A DNA stretch of 64,000 nt from Acanthosepion pharaonis (Eukaryota > Mollusca > Cephalopoda > Sepiida > Sepiidae): NCBI GenBank assembly GCA_903632075.3, contig CAHIKZ030004736.1, positions 961,001-1,025,000 on the forward strand. Direction: 5' to 3'. The notes under the pieces were generated by a model. That model did no database searches. It was not told the origin of the DNA and worked only from the letters and a program-made list of their open reading frames with translations. Position numbers and translations under genes: made by a program. This document shows, in pieces, positions 23,229 through 34,042 of the stretch (its first letter is position 1; each line of letters opens with the position of its first letter).

Positions 23229-23288
23229 TACACACACACACACACACACATACGCGCGCGCGCGCACACACACACACACACACACATG

Positions 23289-23322
<34 letters not shown>
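23229..23322. repeat. (CA)n/(CG)n/(TA)n/(TG)n compound microsatellite
   Basis: CA units, a CGCGCG block, CA units, TA, then TG units. CA and TG blocks on opposite sides could fold back. Confidence 0.95.
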
Positions 23323-23597
23323 AAATGGGAGAAAATACAAATCAAATATTGATCAGAATCCGATAGAATGATAGGATACGGAACAAATAGGTCATTTTAA
23401 TTAGATTTTTAAATATTTCCTATTTCTTCTTTAACCTATATTCACAACATCGCCCACGTGACGACGACGTGATCATATTTAAACGGAACGCTGATCTTAT
23501 AAAAGATTTCAGTTATTTGTTTGGATTGGTACTGCTTTTATGTCCATCGTCTTTTTCATGTTGAATTGAATATGGTCTATGTTAATTATGTTTTATG
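23323..23597. other. No gene recognised
   Basis: Contains CCCACGTGACGACGACGTGAT near 23454. Nothing supported. Confidence 0.4.
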
Positions 23598-23650
23598 AAT
23601 ATGTCCTGAAGATGGTCTATTAGACCGAAACGTCCGACGTTGACATTATA
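23598..23650 (+). ncRNA. Candidate type I hammerhead ribozyme
   Basis: CTGAAGA at 23606-23612 fits the CUGANGA core. GGTC (23614-23617) pairs with GACC (23623-23626) around TATTA as helix II. GAAA at 23627-23630 follows directly. ACGT (23630-23633) pairs with ACGT (23637-23640) as stem III with loop CCG. T23641 would be the nucleotide before the cleavage site. ATGTC (23601-23605) pairs with GACAT (23642-23646) as stem I. One extra T (23613) between the core and helix II is non-canonical. Such motifs are known in Penelope-like elements and retrozymes. Activity is unproven. Confidence 0.5.
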
Positions 23651-23712
23651 TTAACATTAAAACAGCATAGTTGCATATTAGGATTTTTGTTTGTTTTTCC
23701 GTATATTTTTTC

Positions 23713-23716
<4 letters not shown>

Positions 23717-23769
<53 letters not shown>
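23717..23769. repeat. (TA)n microsatellite
   Basis: Uninterrupted TA units about 65 bases after the hammerhead-like motif. Confidence 0.97.
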
Positions 23770-23770
<1 letters not shown>

Positions 23771-25285
23771 GATTAAATAGTTAATGGTCAGAGTTCAATC
23801 AAATCAGTAAACGGTTATATGAAAAGTGCTCGATACGCAATTCAAAAAATCGAACGTGCAGAGTTCAGCCACATATGCTACCATGGTTTCAACGATTGCG
23901 GTTTTGTCAGGTAGTAGAAGCTAATTAATTTTCTAACTCTTTATTTGTTTATTTATGGACGCATACCCGGAAGAACAACTGGAGGGGTGTAAGTCAAAGT
24001 GGGGAATTGGAATGAAGGGGGTGGTGAAGAAAAAATTATACGTACTTTCATCCTGGTTCGTATAAACCCAAAATATACTTTTTAGTGTGTGTACATCCCG
24101 ACATGACTTCAGACTTCTCATTTAATAGCTTTTTTTTTTGTCTGGATACGTTAATGTTGTTAATTTTTCTTCTTGGCACAGTCTGCAGACATCACTACCA
24201 TTACTGTAAGGCCTGCATCTTCTCAATATGCTCCAGCTTAAATTAGTGCTTTTATTATTTTTCCCTTAATTCCCACACATAGATGGCCTGTCTGGTACAA
24301 TTCTCATAGCTTTCTAATCTAAGCGATGACTTGTGGGTGTACCGTCACTTTTTGAAGCTACCTTCAGTGCACCCCCACATGTACCTTGCTCTGTTAACTC
24401 GCATCCTTTACTTCCGCTTTGTAAACGACGCATTCCGTTTTACAAACTCCATCCACTGGCCATTTTCCTGTATCCCTACAGTTACACGTTTCACTATTAA
24501 CAATGTCTTATATATATAAGTACAAAGGTTGGTACAAATAGAATAAAATTCCGATAACCAAAAGCACTATTCTTAAAAGTGTGCTCAATACCGAGGAGAG
24601 CAAATAATATTTATTCAAAATTTTAATATATGCATGTTATAACATCACTGTGTTATAACATCACTATAACTCATATGGAATTTAACGTGGCGTGTTAGTG
24701 TACTTTAAATGTGTGCGTGTTCACATATAAACATTTAAAGAAGAAGAAATAAAAAATTGAGATTCTACTAGGGACCGTTTATTCTTTTTTATATATAAAC
24801 TGTAGGAAAACAAAGTGTTCAATGCCTCTTTAGTGTGTCCGTTCTCTTTTTCTGGTCCAGAAGTAAGTTTGGGTAAGAATGGTTATAATAGTCATGCACA
24901 AGTTAGATTTGCGCTGAGTTGGAACGACTAAAATAAATTTTGTGCTTACTTCATGGGTAGAGCAGCAAAACTATGAAATATGTATAAGCATTAATATGTA
25001 AGTTTGTCAAAATTCTAATTTGTTTAAGCGGGCATCGGATCGTAATATGTATTCATAATTGTGTATGTGTGTTCTCTCTAATAGGAAGAGTTTTAATGTT
25101 TTCACTTTTGTGTGGTCAGTCAGCGTACTTGGGTAGTATTCTGTTAATCTGGAGCTGTTTTTAGATACGTACTCTTTGTATTAGATAGATATAAATTTAA
25201 GAAAGAATTCAAAGAATCATGGCTATGCTATGTAATGTTTTCGTCGTGTTTTTATAGTTGGGAATAAAGTTATTATTAAGCTCTC
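23770..25285. other. No gene recognised
   Basis: A GTTATAACATCACT repeat pair lies near 24640-24665, and AAGTGTGCTCAATACCGAGG near 24578 resembles the (TA)n-associated repeat. Nothing else is supported. Confidence 0.45.
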
Positions 25286-25318
25286 AAAGAACATAATTTT
25301 TTAAAAATTATGTTCTTT
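25286..25318. repeat. Near-perfect palindrome
   Basis: AAAGAACATAATTTTT (25286-25301) is perfectly inverted at 25303-25318 with a single T between. Read as DNA it is a 33-base cruciform candidate. Confidence 0.9.
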
Positions 25319-25503
25319 TTTAATTAGGGTAGCATTAGTAAAATCAAACCCAACTACGCCTACTGACGAAACTTTAATAAAATAATAAAAGTGAAACATG
25401 TTAGATTGATAAACGTTTCTATTTATTCTTTAGCTCATCATCATGTCATATTTGATCTGCATTAGATCTATAACTCATTGTGTAAATGTTCACAGGTCAG
25501 AGG

Positions 25504-26156
<653 letters not shown>

Positions 26157-26157
26157 T

Positions 26158-26247
<90 letters not shown>

Positions 26248-26292
26248 TAAGAATATATATCTATATATTAGATAAGAATATATATCTATATA
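26157..26292. repeat. (CA)n(TA)n array followed by a tandem duplication
   Basis: CA then TA units to about 26242, then TTAGATAAGAATATATAT repeated twice. Confidence 0.93.
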
Positions 26293-27333
26293 TATCAAAA
26301 ACCGTATTGGGGTAATTGTATGACAAAGTCCTTCAGGACTTCATCGGACTAAATTTGTTATGTTGGTAGGACTACACATGCGCATGACAGAGGGATGCTG
26401 GGAATTTAATTTTTTTTTTTTTTATTTAGCCGAATTCATTAAGGGTCTTTTGTTTTTCTTTCCAATCACTTTTGTAATAATAGAAAATATGACAGGAATG
26501 GTGAAATGTTAGAAAGGCCAGGGCACCAATTTACTGTAGATGGCCTTGCAACCAAAGTCACTCTCCGGACATTTACATCGTAGTGAATTATTTGCTGCTT
26601 TGATCAGAGTAGCTTTTTTATATCAAAATTGTGGTCAGTTTCGTTACAGTGAACAACCGAGGCATTTGACATATTATATTGTAAAAATGCCCCTTTTGTA
26701 ATCATATAATCTTTTATTTAGATTCCTTGAGGTTTCTCTTATGTATTCTTTGTGACAATTATTACAAAGAATTCAAATTTACGACAAATCAGATTTTTAA
26801 GTATCGTCGCGGTCAACTTTTCAGGCTGTTTACAAAAATTGTGAACAATTTCTCATCAATTAATTAATTACACAGTGCAGTGTCACTAATTTGCATATTC
26901 ACTTATACCATCAATAATTCATTTCCTTCATCCAGGTTAGAAGCGGAACAGCAAGTACTTTGGCGCATACCTGCACATTATTTACCTATTTTTATTTAAT
27001 CATTTATTCTCCTCTTAAAACAATATTTTCACTCATTTTTCCCATGCATAAATGATGAATATTTGATCTTACATTATGAAATTTAAGTTTTTTCAAAACT
27101 CTCCAATTAATTTCAAAGGAGATAACTTCTTTTTATCCTTTATGCCCCATTTATTTTTATATATTTCAGTTGACATTTGTAATCATATTTTTGTTTATAT
27201 ACGTTATTTATAAGCCTTTATGTTAGTAAAATGCTTATCGATTTATCAAAAATGTCAAAATTATTAATTACATCTCGATAATAAAAGAATTTAAGCAAGC
27301 GCACTGACAGATGCACACATACATAAGTACAGA

Positions 27334-27335
<2 letters not shown>
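26293..27335. other. No gene recognised
   Basis: The ACATGCGCATGACAGAGGGA region near 26375 is GC-richer and resembles DNA-transposon sequence in style, but I find no terminal repeats. The rest is AT-rich. Confidence 0.4.
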
Positions 27336-27392
<57 letters not shown>

Positions 27393-27400
27393 AACAAAGA
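27336..27400. repeat. (GATA)/(GACA)n microsatellite
   Basis: GATA units change to GACA units with a few CAAA interruptions. Confidence 0.95.
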
Positions 27401-28150
27401 CAGAAACGGGTCATTTTATTTAAGGGTAAGCGAATACTAAATATTAATCGAAGATAAATTTATTTATCATAGAAAATAAAGCATTGCCCTCGGTCAAACC
27501 AAACCTAGAATTATCATCGTTGTTACGCTTGGGCTTGTCTCTCTGTATAGTTTTTTATCACTAAGTCTATCCTATAATATATGTTACATTTAGTGCATGA
27601 AATTTATATAACAATTAATATACGCTGTTACATATTAATAATATGTTAATAATATATAATAATATATTAATATATTAGTAGTAATACGCGTGAAAATTTC
27701 ACTGTGTTCATATTTGAATTTTCTTAATATTAATTCTTAAGTTAATGATTTGTATCCCCCTTGCGAGTTCAACGACTATACTCGTAGCAATTTTAACAAA
27801 ACCAATGTGTTAAAATCCTCACAGTATTTTCTATTGTTGAAAGTATCGCTAACATTTTTGACGAGATTTACAAACTCTACCTTTCGTTCAATTTCGCAAA
27901 CCAATCGATGAAATTTCAATAATTTGTTTGGAAAAATACTTCGACAAAAACCCTTCACGCGGTTTTTACGCACCCTAGTAAAAGTAACTGTACTTTGTAC
28001 TCCCTTACCTGTTTTTACTTCTCCCCCAAATGTGGATTCGATCGGTCAATATATGCCTATTTTAGAGGATGTAACGAACGGGCGGACTAAAGGAAATCAC
28101 AGAATTTTATATTGATAGACATTACATAATAAGCATAGATATGAATGCAG
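27401..28150. other. No gene recognised
   Basis: Contains an AT-rich block of TTAATAATAT words at 27630-27690. Nothing else. Confidence 0.45.
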
Positions 28151-28400
28151 TTGCCTATTTAAAGACATGAGGGGGTATAAATGAAAAAAAAAAGAGATTA
28201 CAAAATGATAGTTTTTCCATTTCACTGAAACAGACGTTAAACATGAATGTGTTGTCATCTCCTGTATCTTGCCTTTCTTTCGATTTTTTTCTTCCATTGC
28301 CATACAACGCCTTTGATATATCTTCTTTTTTTCCATTTCGTGGACAGGGGACAGGCAACGTATTACAGTTCTATCCTCGAAACCAAACAAGACTAGCCCA
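28150..28400 (-). repeat. Dispersed repeat family Y, minus-strand copy
   Basis: The reverse complement aligns with 56220-56340, sharing the CTGTCCCCTG...CCACGAAATG-type and GACAAAAG-type segments. It also contains a TTTCAGTGAAATGGAAAAAC segment comparable to 50345-50365. The 97-codon minus-strand frame is probably incidental. Confidence 0.5.
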
Positions 28401-28509
28401 TTGGTTATCTGAGTTAATGGGAGGGTGTAAAGTATTTGCTAACTAACTAACTAATAAACATAGGAAAAACATAATTATAACAATAAAAATAAAATTAATA
28501 CAGCCTGTG

Positions 28510-28650
28510 TATAGAATCTTAGAATTCTACTTATCCATCCTTTAGTTAGCACTTGCGTACATTACGCTCTAATAGTACCTCATAAATAATAGACTATTCT
28601 GTTTTGATCGTGTGGATTGATGGAAAACACATATCGCTACGGTGTTTCAG
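28510..28650 (+). repeat. Family Y, 5' part
   Basis: ATTCTACTTATCC, AATAGACTATTCTGTTTTGA and the following TCGTGTGGA-like segment align with 28850-28920 and 50140-50240. Confidence 0.65.
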
Positions 28651-28685
28651 TGAGGCAAGTAAGAAAGTAAAAAGTAAAAGTAAGC

Positions 28686-28692
28686 AAGTAAG

Positions 28693-28739
<47 letters not shown>

Positions 28740-28753
28740 GTAAGTAAATAAGG

Positions 28754-28835
<82 letters not shown>

Positions 28836-28836
28836 A
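28686..28836. repeat. (AAAT)n to (GAAA)n tetranucleotide arrays
   Basis: AAGT, then AAAT/TAAA units, then GAAA units. The 66-codon minus-strand Leu/Tyr/Phe frame is an artefact. Confidence 0.96.
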
Positions 28837-28844
28837 CTGTTTAA

Positions 28845-29160
28845 CATTTCCTGCTAATACTTCATAAATAATGGACTATTCCGTTTTGATCGCGTGGAAA
28901 GACGGAAAATTATATCAGAGACGCTACTTAGTTTCCTGTGAAAGGAAAAGAAAGAAAGATAGAAATGTTTAACGGCTGTTTGAGTGAAATAGGAAAAGTT
29001 GTCATTTTCAAATCTTTTCATTTGTACGAACTTCTTAAAATAACGACCTACATTCATATTTAAGATTGTTATTGCAATACTTTGTTAAAGTTGTTAAGCT
29101 CAAATATTTATGTAATGGGGGAATTGATATGGATATTTTAATGTCATAGAACTCACCATG
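28845..29160 (+). repeat. Family Y, longer copy
   Basis: ATAATGGACTATTCCGTTTT, TATATCAGAGACGCTA, then a long 3' portion with TAAGCTCAAATATTTA align with 50200-50530 and 56200-56540. The 28510 and 28845 copies flank the tetranucleotide array. The array may have grown inside one copy, or two copies may lie in tandem. Confidence 0.72.
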
Positions 29161-29894
29161 AGCTTAGGTAATCATTAAGTTAAGAATGAAGATTCTTTAA
29201 ATAATTAAAATTGGTAAACCGTGAAATTTTCATGGGAATTTCTAGTAAACGTTATTTTTTACTAAATCGTAAATAAACATATTCACTGTCGTTTTTTTTT
29301 CCTTGGAAGACAATCAAAAATTTCTTCTTTTATTCTTTATATTTATAAGGCATGAAAGAAAACGTTTTCATATTTTTTTAAAACGAAATTTATGAATAAT
29401 GAAACATGAAATATTATAATTTTTCATTCAGTATTCTTCTTATTGAACCCTAAAGAATTTTGGAAAAACCTTAAAATTCTTTTGAAATCTGAACTGGGAA
29501 TTAAAAATCATAAAATTATCGACTGATAGTATACTTGTTTATTACCTTTAATGTTCCAGCATACATGACAGCAAATTCAATTAATATGACGAGTGCTGGC
29601 AGTGATAACAGAACGAGAAGATTGTGTTTTTGAAAGGCTTGAAAAAGAAAAAGATAGGTTTAATGTTTACTATCCGATTTTAAAGACATTATCTATTCTG
29701 GTATATTCTTTGCTGGAGTTAACCTCATTTTCGTGATCTTAATACCACTAATCCTGGTTATTTTTTTTTCATTTCTTATTGACTATTGAGTTTTAAATAA
29801 TCAAAGACACACTTTTCTTAAACCAGCTACTCTATTATTTCTTCAGTCTTAATTATACACGTTGAATGATTTCTTCTAATGTATCATGGTTTAA
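29161..29894. other. No gene recognised
   Basis: AT-rich. No supported feature. Confidence 0.45.
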
Positions 29895-30076
29895 GGACAT
29901 ATCACGTTGAAACACCGGGGCCCGTACGGTCATCAAAATTAAACAACCTCGATCCTCGTCTGTACGTAGATAGGCGACCGCTTGCGAATACTAAGTGTTG
30001 TAAGCTTAGATGCAATTTATAACGGCTCGAAACTGGAAATCGGAGAGCCGAGTTCCAATTCCAGCTGGGGTTAATT
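29895..30076 (+). mobile_element. 5S-derived SINE, second copy, cut by a solo LTR
   Basis: 29897-30003 is a diverged 5S-rRNA-like head: ATATCACGTTGAAACACCGG, CGTACGGTCATCAAAATTAA, and GCGACCGCTTGCGAATAC. A tRNA-like body follows with GAGTTCCAATTCCAGCTGGG. The body continues at 30312 after an inserted LTR, as shown by alignment to the uninterrupted segment near 31392. Confidence 0.8.
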
Positions 30077-30311
30077 TGTCATGGGTCCTTACCTATAACT
30101 ACAGAATGAACTCTTCCTAACACTATGTATACTGCGCCTCTTAAGAGAGAGGGTCGAATCGAGTCGAGCCGATAGTAGTTCACTCCAAACCAGACTGATA
30201 GTCATGCTAACACCTTCCACATCTTGTATTATTATTTCGTGTAATATACCATCGTTATTTCTACTCTTGTGTTCGTGTTGTTCTTCCTTGGTCCTAACCT
30301 GGACCATAACA
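30077..30311. mobile_element. Solo LTR (copy A)
   Basis: It begins TGTCATGG and ends CCATAACA, the TG...CA form of retrotransposon LTRs. It is about 75% similar by eye to copy B at 33706-33937. It contains an AACACTATGTATACTGCGCC promoter-like stretch and AAGAGAGAGGGTCGAATCGA. The flanks are TAATT and CAATT, a 5-bp target duplication with one mismatch. No internal retrotransposon sequence is adjacent, so it is a recombination remnant. A Gypsy-type origin is an inference from the 5-bp duplication. Confidence 0.8.
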
Positions 30312-30580
30312 CAATTCCTTGTTTATGTTGGTGCTTTCTCATATTTCGAGGCTCGATTCTGCCAATGGTGGCATTGAGATTACCTTCTAGGTTAACCTTC
30401 TGGACACTGAGGTCATTTGATTTTTTTTCAGGTGACGTTGAACAGAAAACTTATTTTTGTATCTCTTAGGGTGAATCCAGTATATATTGGGGTTACCACA
30501 GATCAACACTTCCTACATTTAAGGCTCCCTGATGCATAATAAATTGACTCGAATATTTCCTGTCAGGAATCACATAGTAC
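30312..30580 (+). repeat. Continuation of the SINE-like repeat interrupted by the LTR
   Basis: TTCCTTGTTTATGTTGG, ACCTTCTGGACACTG, GTTACCACAGATCAA and AATCACATAGTACA align in order with 31408-31675. The unit therefore extends about 270 bases beyond the LTR. Confidence 0.72.
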
Positions 30581-30978
30581 ATATAAAAATAGGATCAGAT
30601 TTTAAAAGATCTATATTTGTCTTTTTATTTTGATATATAAATATCGAATGGTGACTCTATCTATACTTAACAAATCGTATTTATCTACAGAATGGATACG
30701 GCACATAGAAGATGAGGAGGAGGGGGTATTGACTATGGTTTTAGAACTTACACATTAGTATTTAGTAAGCTTAGATAAGTCTGACATAAGACTACAAGTA
30801 TGGACCGTAATTGACAACTGAATTCAACGCATGAATAAATGGCTAAGAGACTAGTTTTCTAACTTTGACTCAACACAATTCTGGTAACACGGACAGGTTA
30901 AGAGTCAAGATACTATTTATAGTATAAATAATTTTCATTGGAATTTCATAAAATTAGTTTTCAAGTAATTTCTACTTT
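30581..30978. other. No gene recognised
   Basis: No supported feature. Confidence 0.45.
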
Positions 30979-31175
30979 TCTACTTATTTAGTTATTCATA
31001 ACCAATCTTTCTCTTTGACTCTGTTTCAAAATTCTTAAAACCAAAGATGAAATCTATCTTTAATGAAAAGTCAAAATTTACTAAGAGATACAAAGGATAG
31101 TACTTATTTAGTTATTCATATCTGTTTGAGTCTGTTTCAAAATTCTTAAAACCAAAGATGAAATCCATCTTGAAT
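30979..31175. repeat. Local tandem duplication (about 75-90-bp unit)
   Basis: ACTTATTTAGTTATTCATA and GTTTCAAAATTCTTAAAACC plus AAAGATGAAATC recur in the same order about 115 bases apart. The second unit lacks about 12 bases. Confidence 0.85.
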
Positions 31176-31384
31176 TGAACGGAAAATATGTTTAAAGCTG
31201 TTTAGTATCATCCAATAAGAATAAGATACTTAATTCTTTACACTTAAAATGATTTTTTATTCACTTGTTGTATCCAAAGAAATATGATTCTTACGGGATT
31301 TTCGTTGAACATTCGATTTTTCGCATGGGGAGTTAGGATCCCTTCTTGTCCATATCATTCGCTTGTTTTGTGTGTGTGTATCCT

Positions 31385-31680
31385 AATTTCAGTCGGGTTG
31401 ATTTCCTGTTTATATGTTGGAGCAACCACTGACAATCTTTGAGGCCCATTACTGTACTTGGTGACCATAAGACCACCTTCTGGGTCTACTCTCTGATGTA
31501 CCTAGCTATTTTCATGATCTGTTGTGACACCGAATACAAAGCTCATTTTAGTATCAGAGAAATCTGTACATATTTGTGTCACCACAGATCAATTTCTCTC
31601 AGTTTAAAGGTTCCTTATCGACATAAATTTGAGTAAGACCTATTGGATTTCCTGGCACGAATCACATACTACACTGTCGA
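31385..31680 (+). repeat. Second copy of the repeat at 30312, without the LTR
   Basis: TTTCAGTCGGGTTGATTTCC joins directly to TGTTTATATGTTGG. It therefore serves as the empty site for the LTR at 30077. The 65-codon frame here is incidental. Confidence 0.72.
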
Positions 31681-31682
31681 GA

Positions 31683-31915
31683 TATAATGGTTAACAAGCT
31701 ATTCTTGCACTTCATTTCTAGTGAGTTCGATCCTCCTGGGTGTTCCATGCTTATAGCCTTGTACCAAGAAAACGTATAAAGAATAATTGAAAGCTCCTTA
31801 TCATAGTGTAATGATCAGCTGTCTGAACTTGTAATGTGTTCGATCCTCACTAGGTGTCTCGTACATGTAATCTTATGTCAAATTAATCTACGTTTAGTTA
31901 AATAACAACACTGCT
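31683..31915 (+). mobile_element. Dimer of tRNA-like SINE monomers
   Basis: Two units of about 110 bases each contain a box-B match: GAGTTCGATCCTC near 31723 and GTGTTCGATCCTC near 31839. Candidate A boxes are TGGTTAACAAG and TAATGATCAGC. The tails resemble each other, with a GCCTTGTACC-like segment in the first. The same monomer forms the array at 18075. Confidence 0.75.
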
Positions 31916-32004
31916 AGATACGTGAAACTTGGATATCTGGTACAATTTATAATACATTTTCTAAATTTCAATGTGATATGTAGTCATCTAGGTGGCACGG
32001 AAGG

Positions 32005-32165
32005 ATAAAGTGTTGTGTCTCAGATTAATGAAGAGGAGAATCGTGTTCGAATTCCAATCGAGTTCATTACATTCACTTACGTGCTAATACCTTTGAGAAA
32101 GGCATGAATCCAACTATGGGTGAATAGACAAACTGAGTCCTATGGCCTTGTTTAGAAACTAACCT
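32005..32165 (+). mobile_element. tRNA-derived SINE body
   Basis: Box-A-like TAGGTGGCACGG and a good box B, GTGTTCGAATTCC, lie about 60 bases apart. The tail CCTTTGAGAAAGGCATGAAT matches 9568-9590. It lacks the 5S head. Confidence 0.78.
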
Positions 32166-33420
32166 ACAGCAGAAATAAACGGCAACCTACTACAGAAAAA
32201 TCTTCTGCCTAATCAGTTATGAATCAAAAGTGACATGATCTTTCCAAACGTGTATCACGTATGGAACTTAACTGACTGTGTCTTCTACAAGTTATACATC
32301 TGACATGCAACTAGCTGAAATTCAGCAGTATTTTGTCACATTGAAGTGTACGTACATTTTCAGCTTTTAACTGCTAATGCAAACTTTCAACACTACCTAA
32401 TAATTTGCCTCATTTATATAAAATAAAAGGTTAATGTGTAAAAGCAGTGATTTCATGCCTCAGCATTTTTTAAACAGACATTTATTCCCATTAATGATCT
32501 GTAGCAAAACCCGTAAAAGATTCCAGGATTTTTGCTAAGTTTTATTACTGAAAAATAACAATTTCGGGTTCGCATATTTCATTTTGCTGTACATTTAATT
32601 GACGGAGGCATTTTCGCCTTGTCCATCTTCACTTTCTTTCTTTTTTCTTCCTTTCTATTTTTCTTCCTTGTTAGCAAGACATATATACAGCTTCAACTTC
32701 CCCCAAAGTCAGACTAACTGGAAGTAAATAAAAGGGTTAGAGATTTACTCTGTCCACTGATGCTATACTATGTATTTGTAGACAAGGTACAAGTAACGTA
32801 TTCTTGAGTGTAACTTATAGGCGAATGGAGAAGCAAGAATAATCATATGATTATGTGAAATATTTTTCCCATTAATAGTGCAAATATTTCCAGGAATTCT
32901 TTTATTATTTTTGTAAAAATTAAGAAAGATTAAAAGTTGCTAATTATATGAGATGCAGTAGAATCTTAAACATGAGGAGGCTATTTAAATATTCATCTTT
33001 TTCAAGCCTCGAGACGAACTGCGTTTTAGTGTTCAAAATATAATCCTTTCTACGTCATGAGTTGCAGAATTAAAATGAAGGAATTAAACAAAAAAAAAAT
33101 AAGTTGTGAAGTCACTTGGAATAATTCAAGAAATATTTTTAAAACAGAATGGCCGGCTATGTGATTTTAAACTTTGAAAAAATATATTAGAATTATAAAA
33201 TGAATTGAGTGCTTCCTGAAATTGTGAGATCTTTAAAAATATTTTTACGGCTTATCAACCTTTGTGGTTTATTTAAAGCCGAAAAATATTTCGGATTGAA
33301 GAAGGTCGCTTGTAATACCCGATAATAGAAAGCGGCACCATGTGTAATGAATTATTTGCCTTGATCTTTTTAATAGAATTGGGTTTTCCTACAATTCTGA
33401 TATCAAGTATTTTCTTGGTT
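32166..33420. other. No gene recognised
   Basis: No supported feature in about 1.25 kb of AT-rich DNA. Confidence 0.45.
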
Positions 33421-33590
33421 TTGTATGATTTTCAGACTCTTGTCATTATCTTCGTTGCTTTTCACACATTTCAGCCGATACATTCTTCGGCTTACTGCAT
33501 TGTATGAAATTGTCAAAAGAACTATTTTCATTATTCCATAGATTTTTCAGACTATTGTCTCCACAATGTTTCAACTGGTACCTTTGAAAA
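33420..33590 (-). repeat. Weak relatives of the hammerhead-like arm segment
   Basis: The reverse complement contains GAAGAATGTATCGGCTGAAA and CAACGAAGATAATGACAAGA, then a second GTTGAAACATTGTGGAGACA stretch. The word order recalls the arms at 36565, but it is heavily diverged. Confidence 0.4.
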
Positions 33591-33995
33591 CATGGATTAT
33601 TAAAATATGTAGAATATTAAAACGTATAACTCTGAAAATAGGCGTGATATTAAAACATGTGTGATACTGAAAACACGTGGAATGCTGAAAAACGTGTAGA
33701 ATAATTGTCATGGTGCTTACCTAGACCGACAAGAATGAACTCTTCCGAACGCTATATATATTACGCCTCTCAAGAGAGACAAACGGGTTTGCTATTGGGA
33801 CGGTATTGAATCGAGTCGAGCTGATAGCAGTCACGCCAAACCAGTCGGACAGTCTTACTAACCTTTTCACTTCTTGTATTATTTCTTGTGTTGTGTTTCG
33901 TGTTGTTCTTCCATGGTACTAACTTTGGACCATAACAATAATGAAAATATGTGGAATAATGAAAATATGGAAAATACTGAAAACATTTCATTCTA
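33590..33995. repeat. Minisatellite of about 17-19-bp units split by an LTR
   Basis: Units such as GAAAACACGTGGAATGCT, GAAAAACGTGTAGAATAAT and GAAAATATGTGGAATAAT run from about 33592 to 33705 and resume at 33938-33990. The LTR at 33706-33937 interrupts the array. Confidence 0.82.
33706..33937. mobile_element. Solo LTR (copy B) with perfect 5-bp target duplication
   Basis: 232 bases begin TGTCATGG and end CCATAACA. They are flanked by ATAAT on both sides (33701-33705 and 33938-33942). It contains CTATATATATTACGCCTCTC as a plausible core promoter and shares most of its length with copy A. The frame at 33770-34102 crosses it and is not a gene. The internal retroelement is absent, as after LTR-LTR recombination. 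Confidence 0.9.
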
Positions 33996-34042
33996 GAAGT
34001 TGATCGACGTATAATACAACTACAAAGTCTTGAATATGAAAT

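Noticed and set aside
31683..32165. Genuine tRNA genes at the box-B matches
   Set aside because: No complete cloverleaf with acceptor stem and anticodon arm could be drawn. The units are repeated and carry SINE tails.
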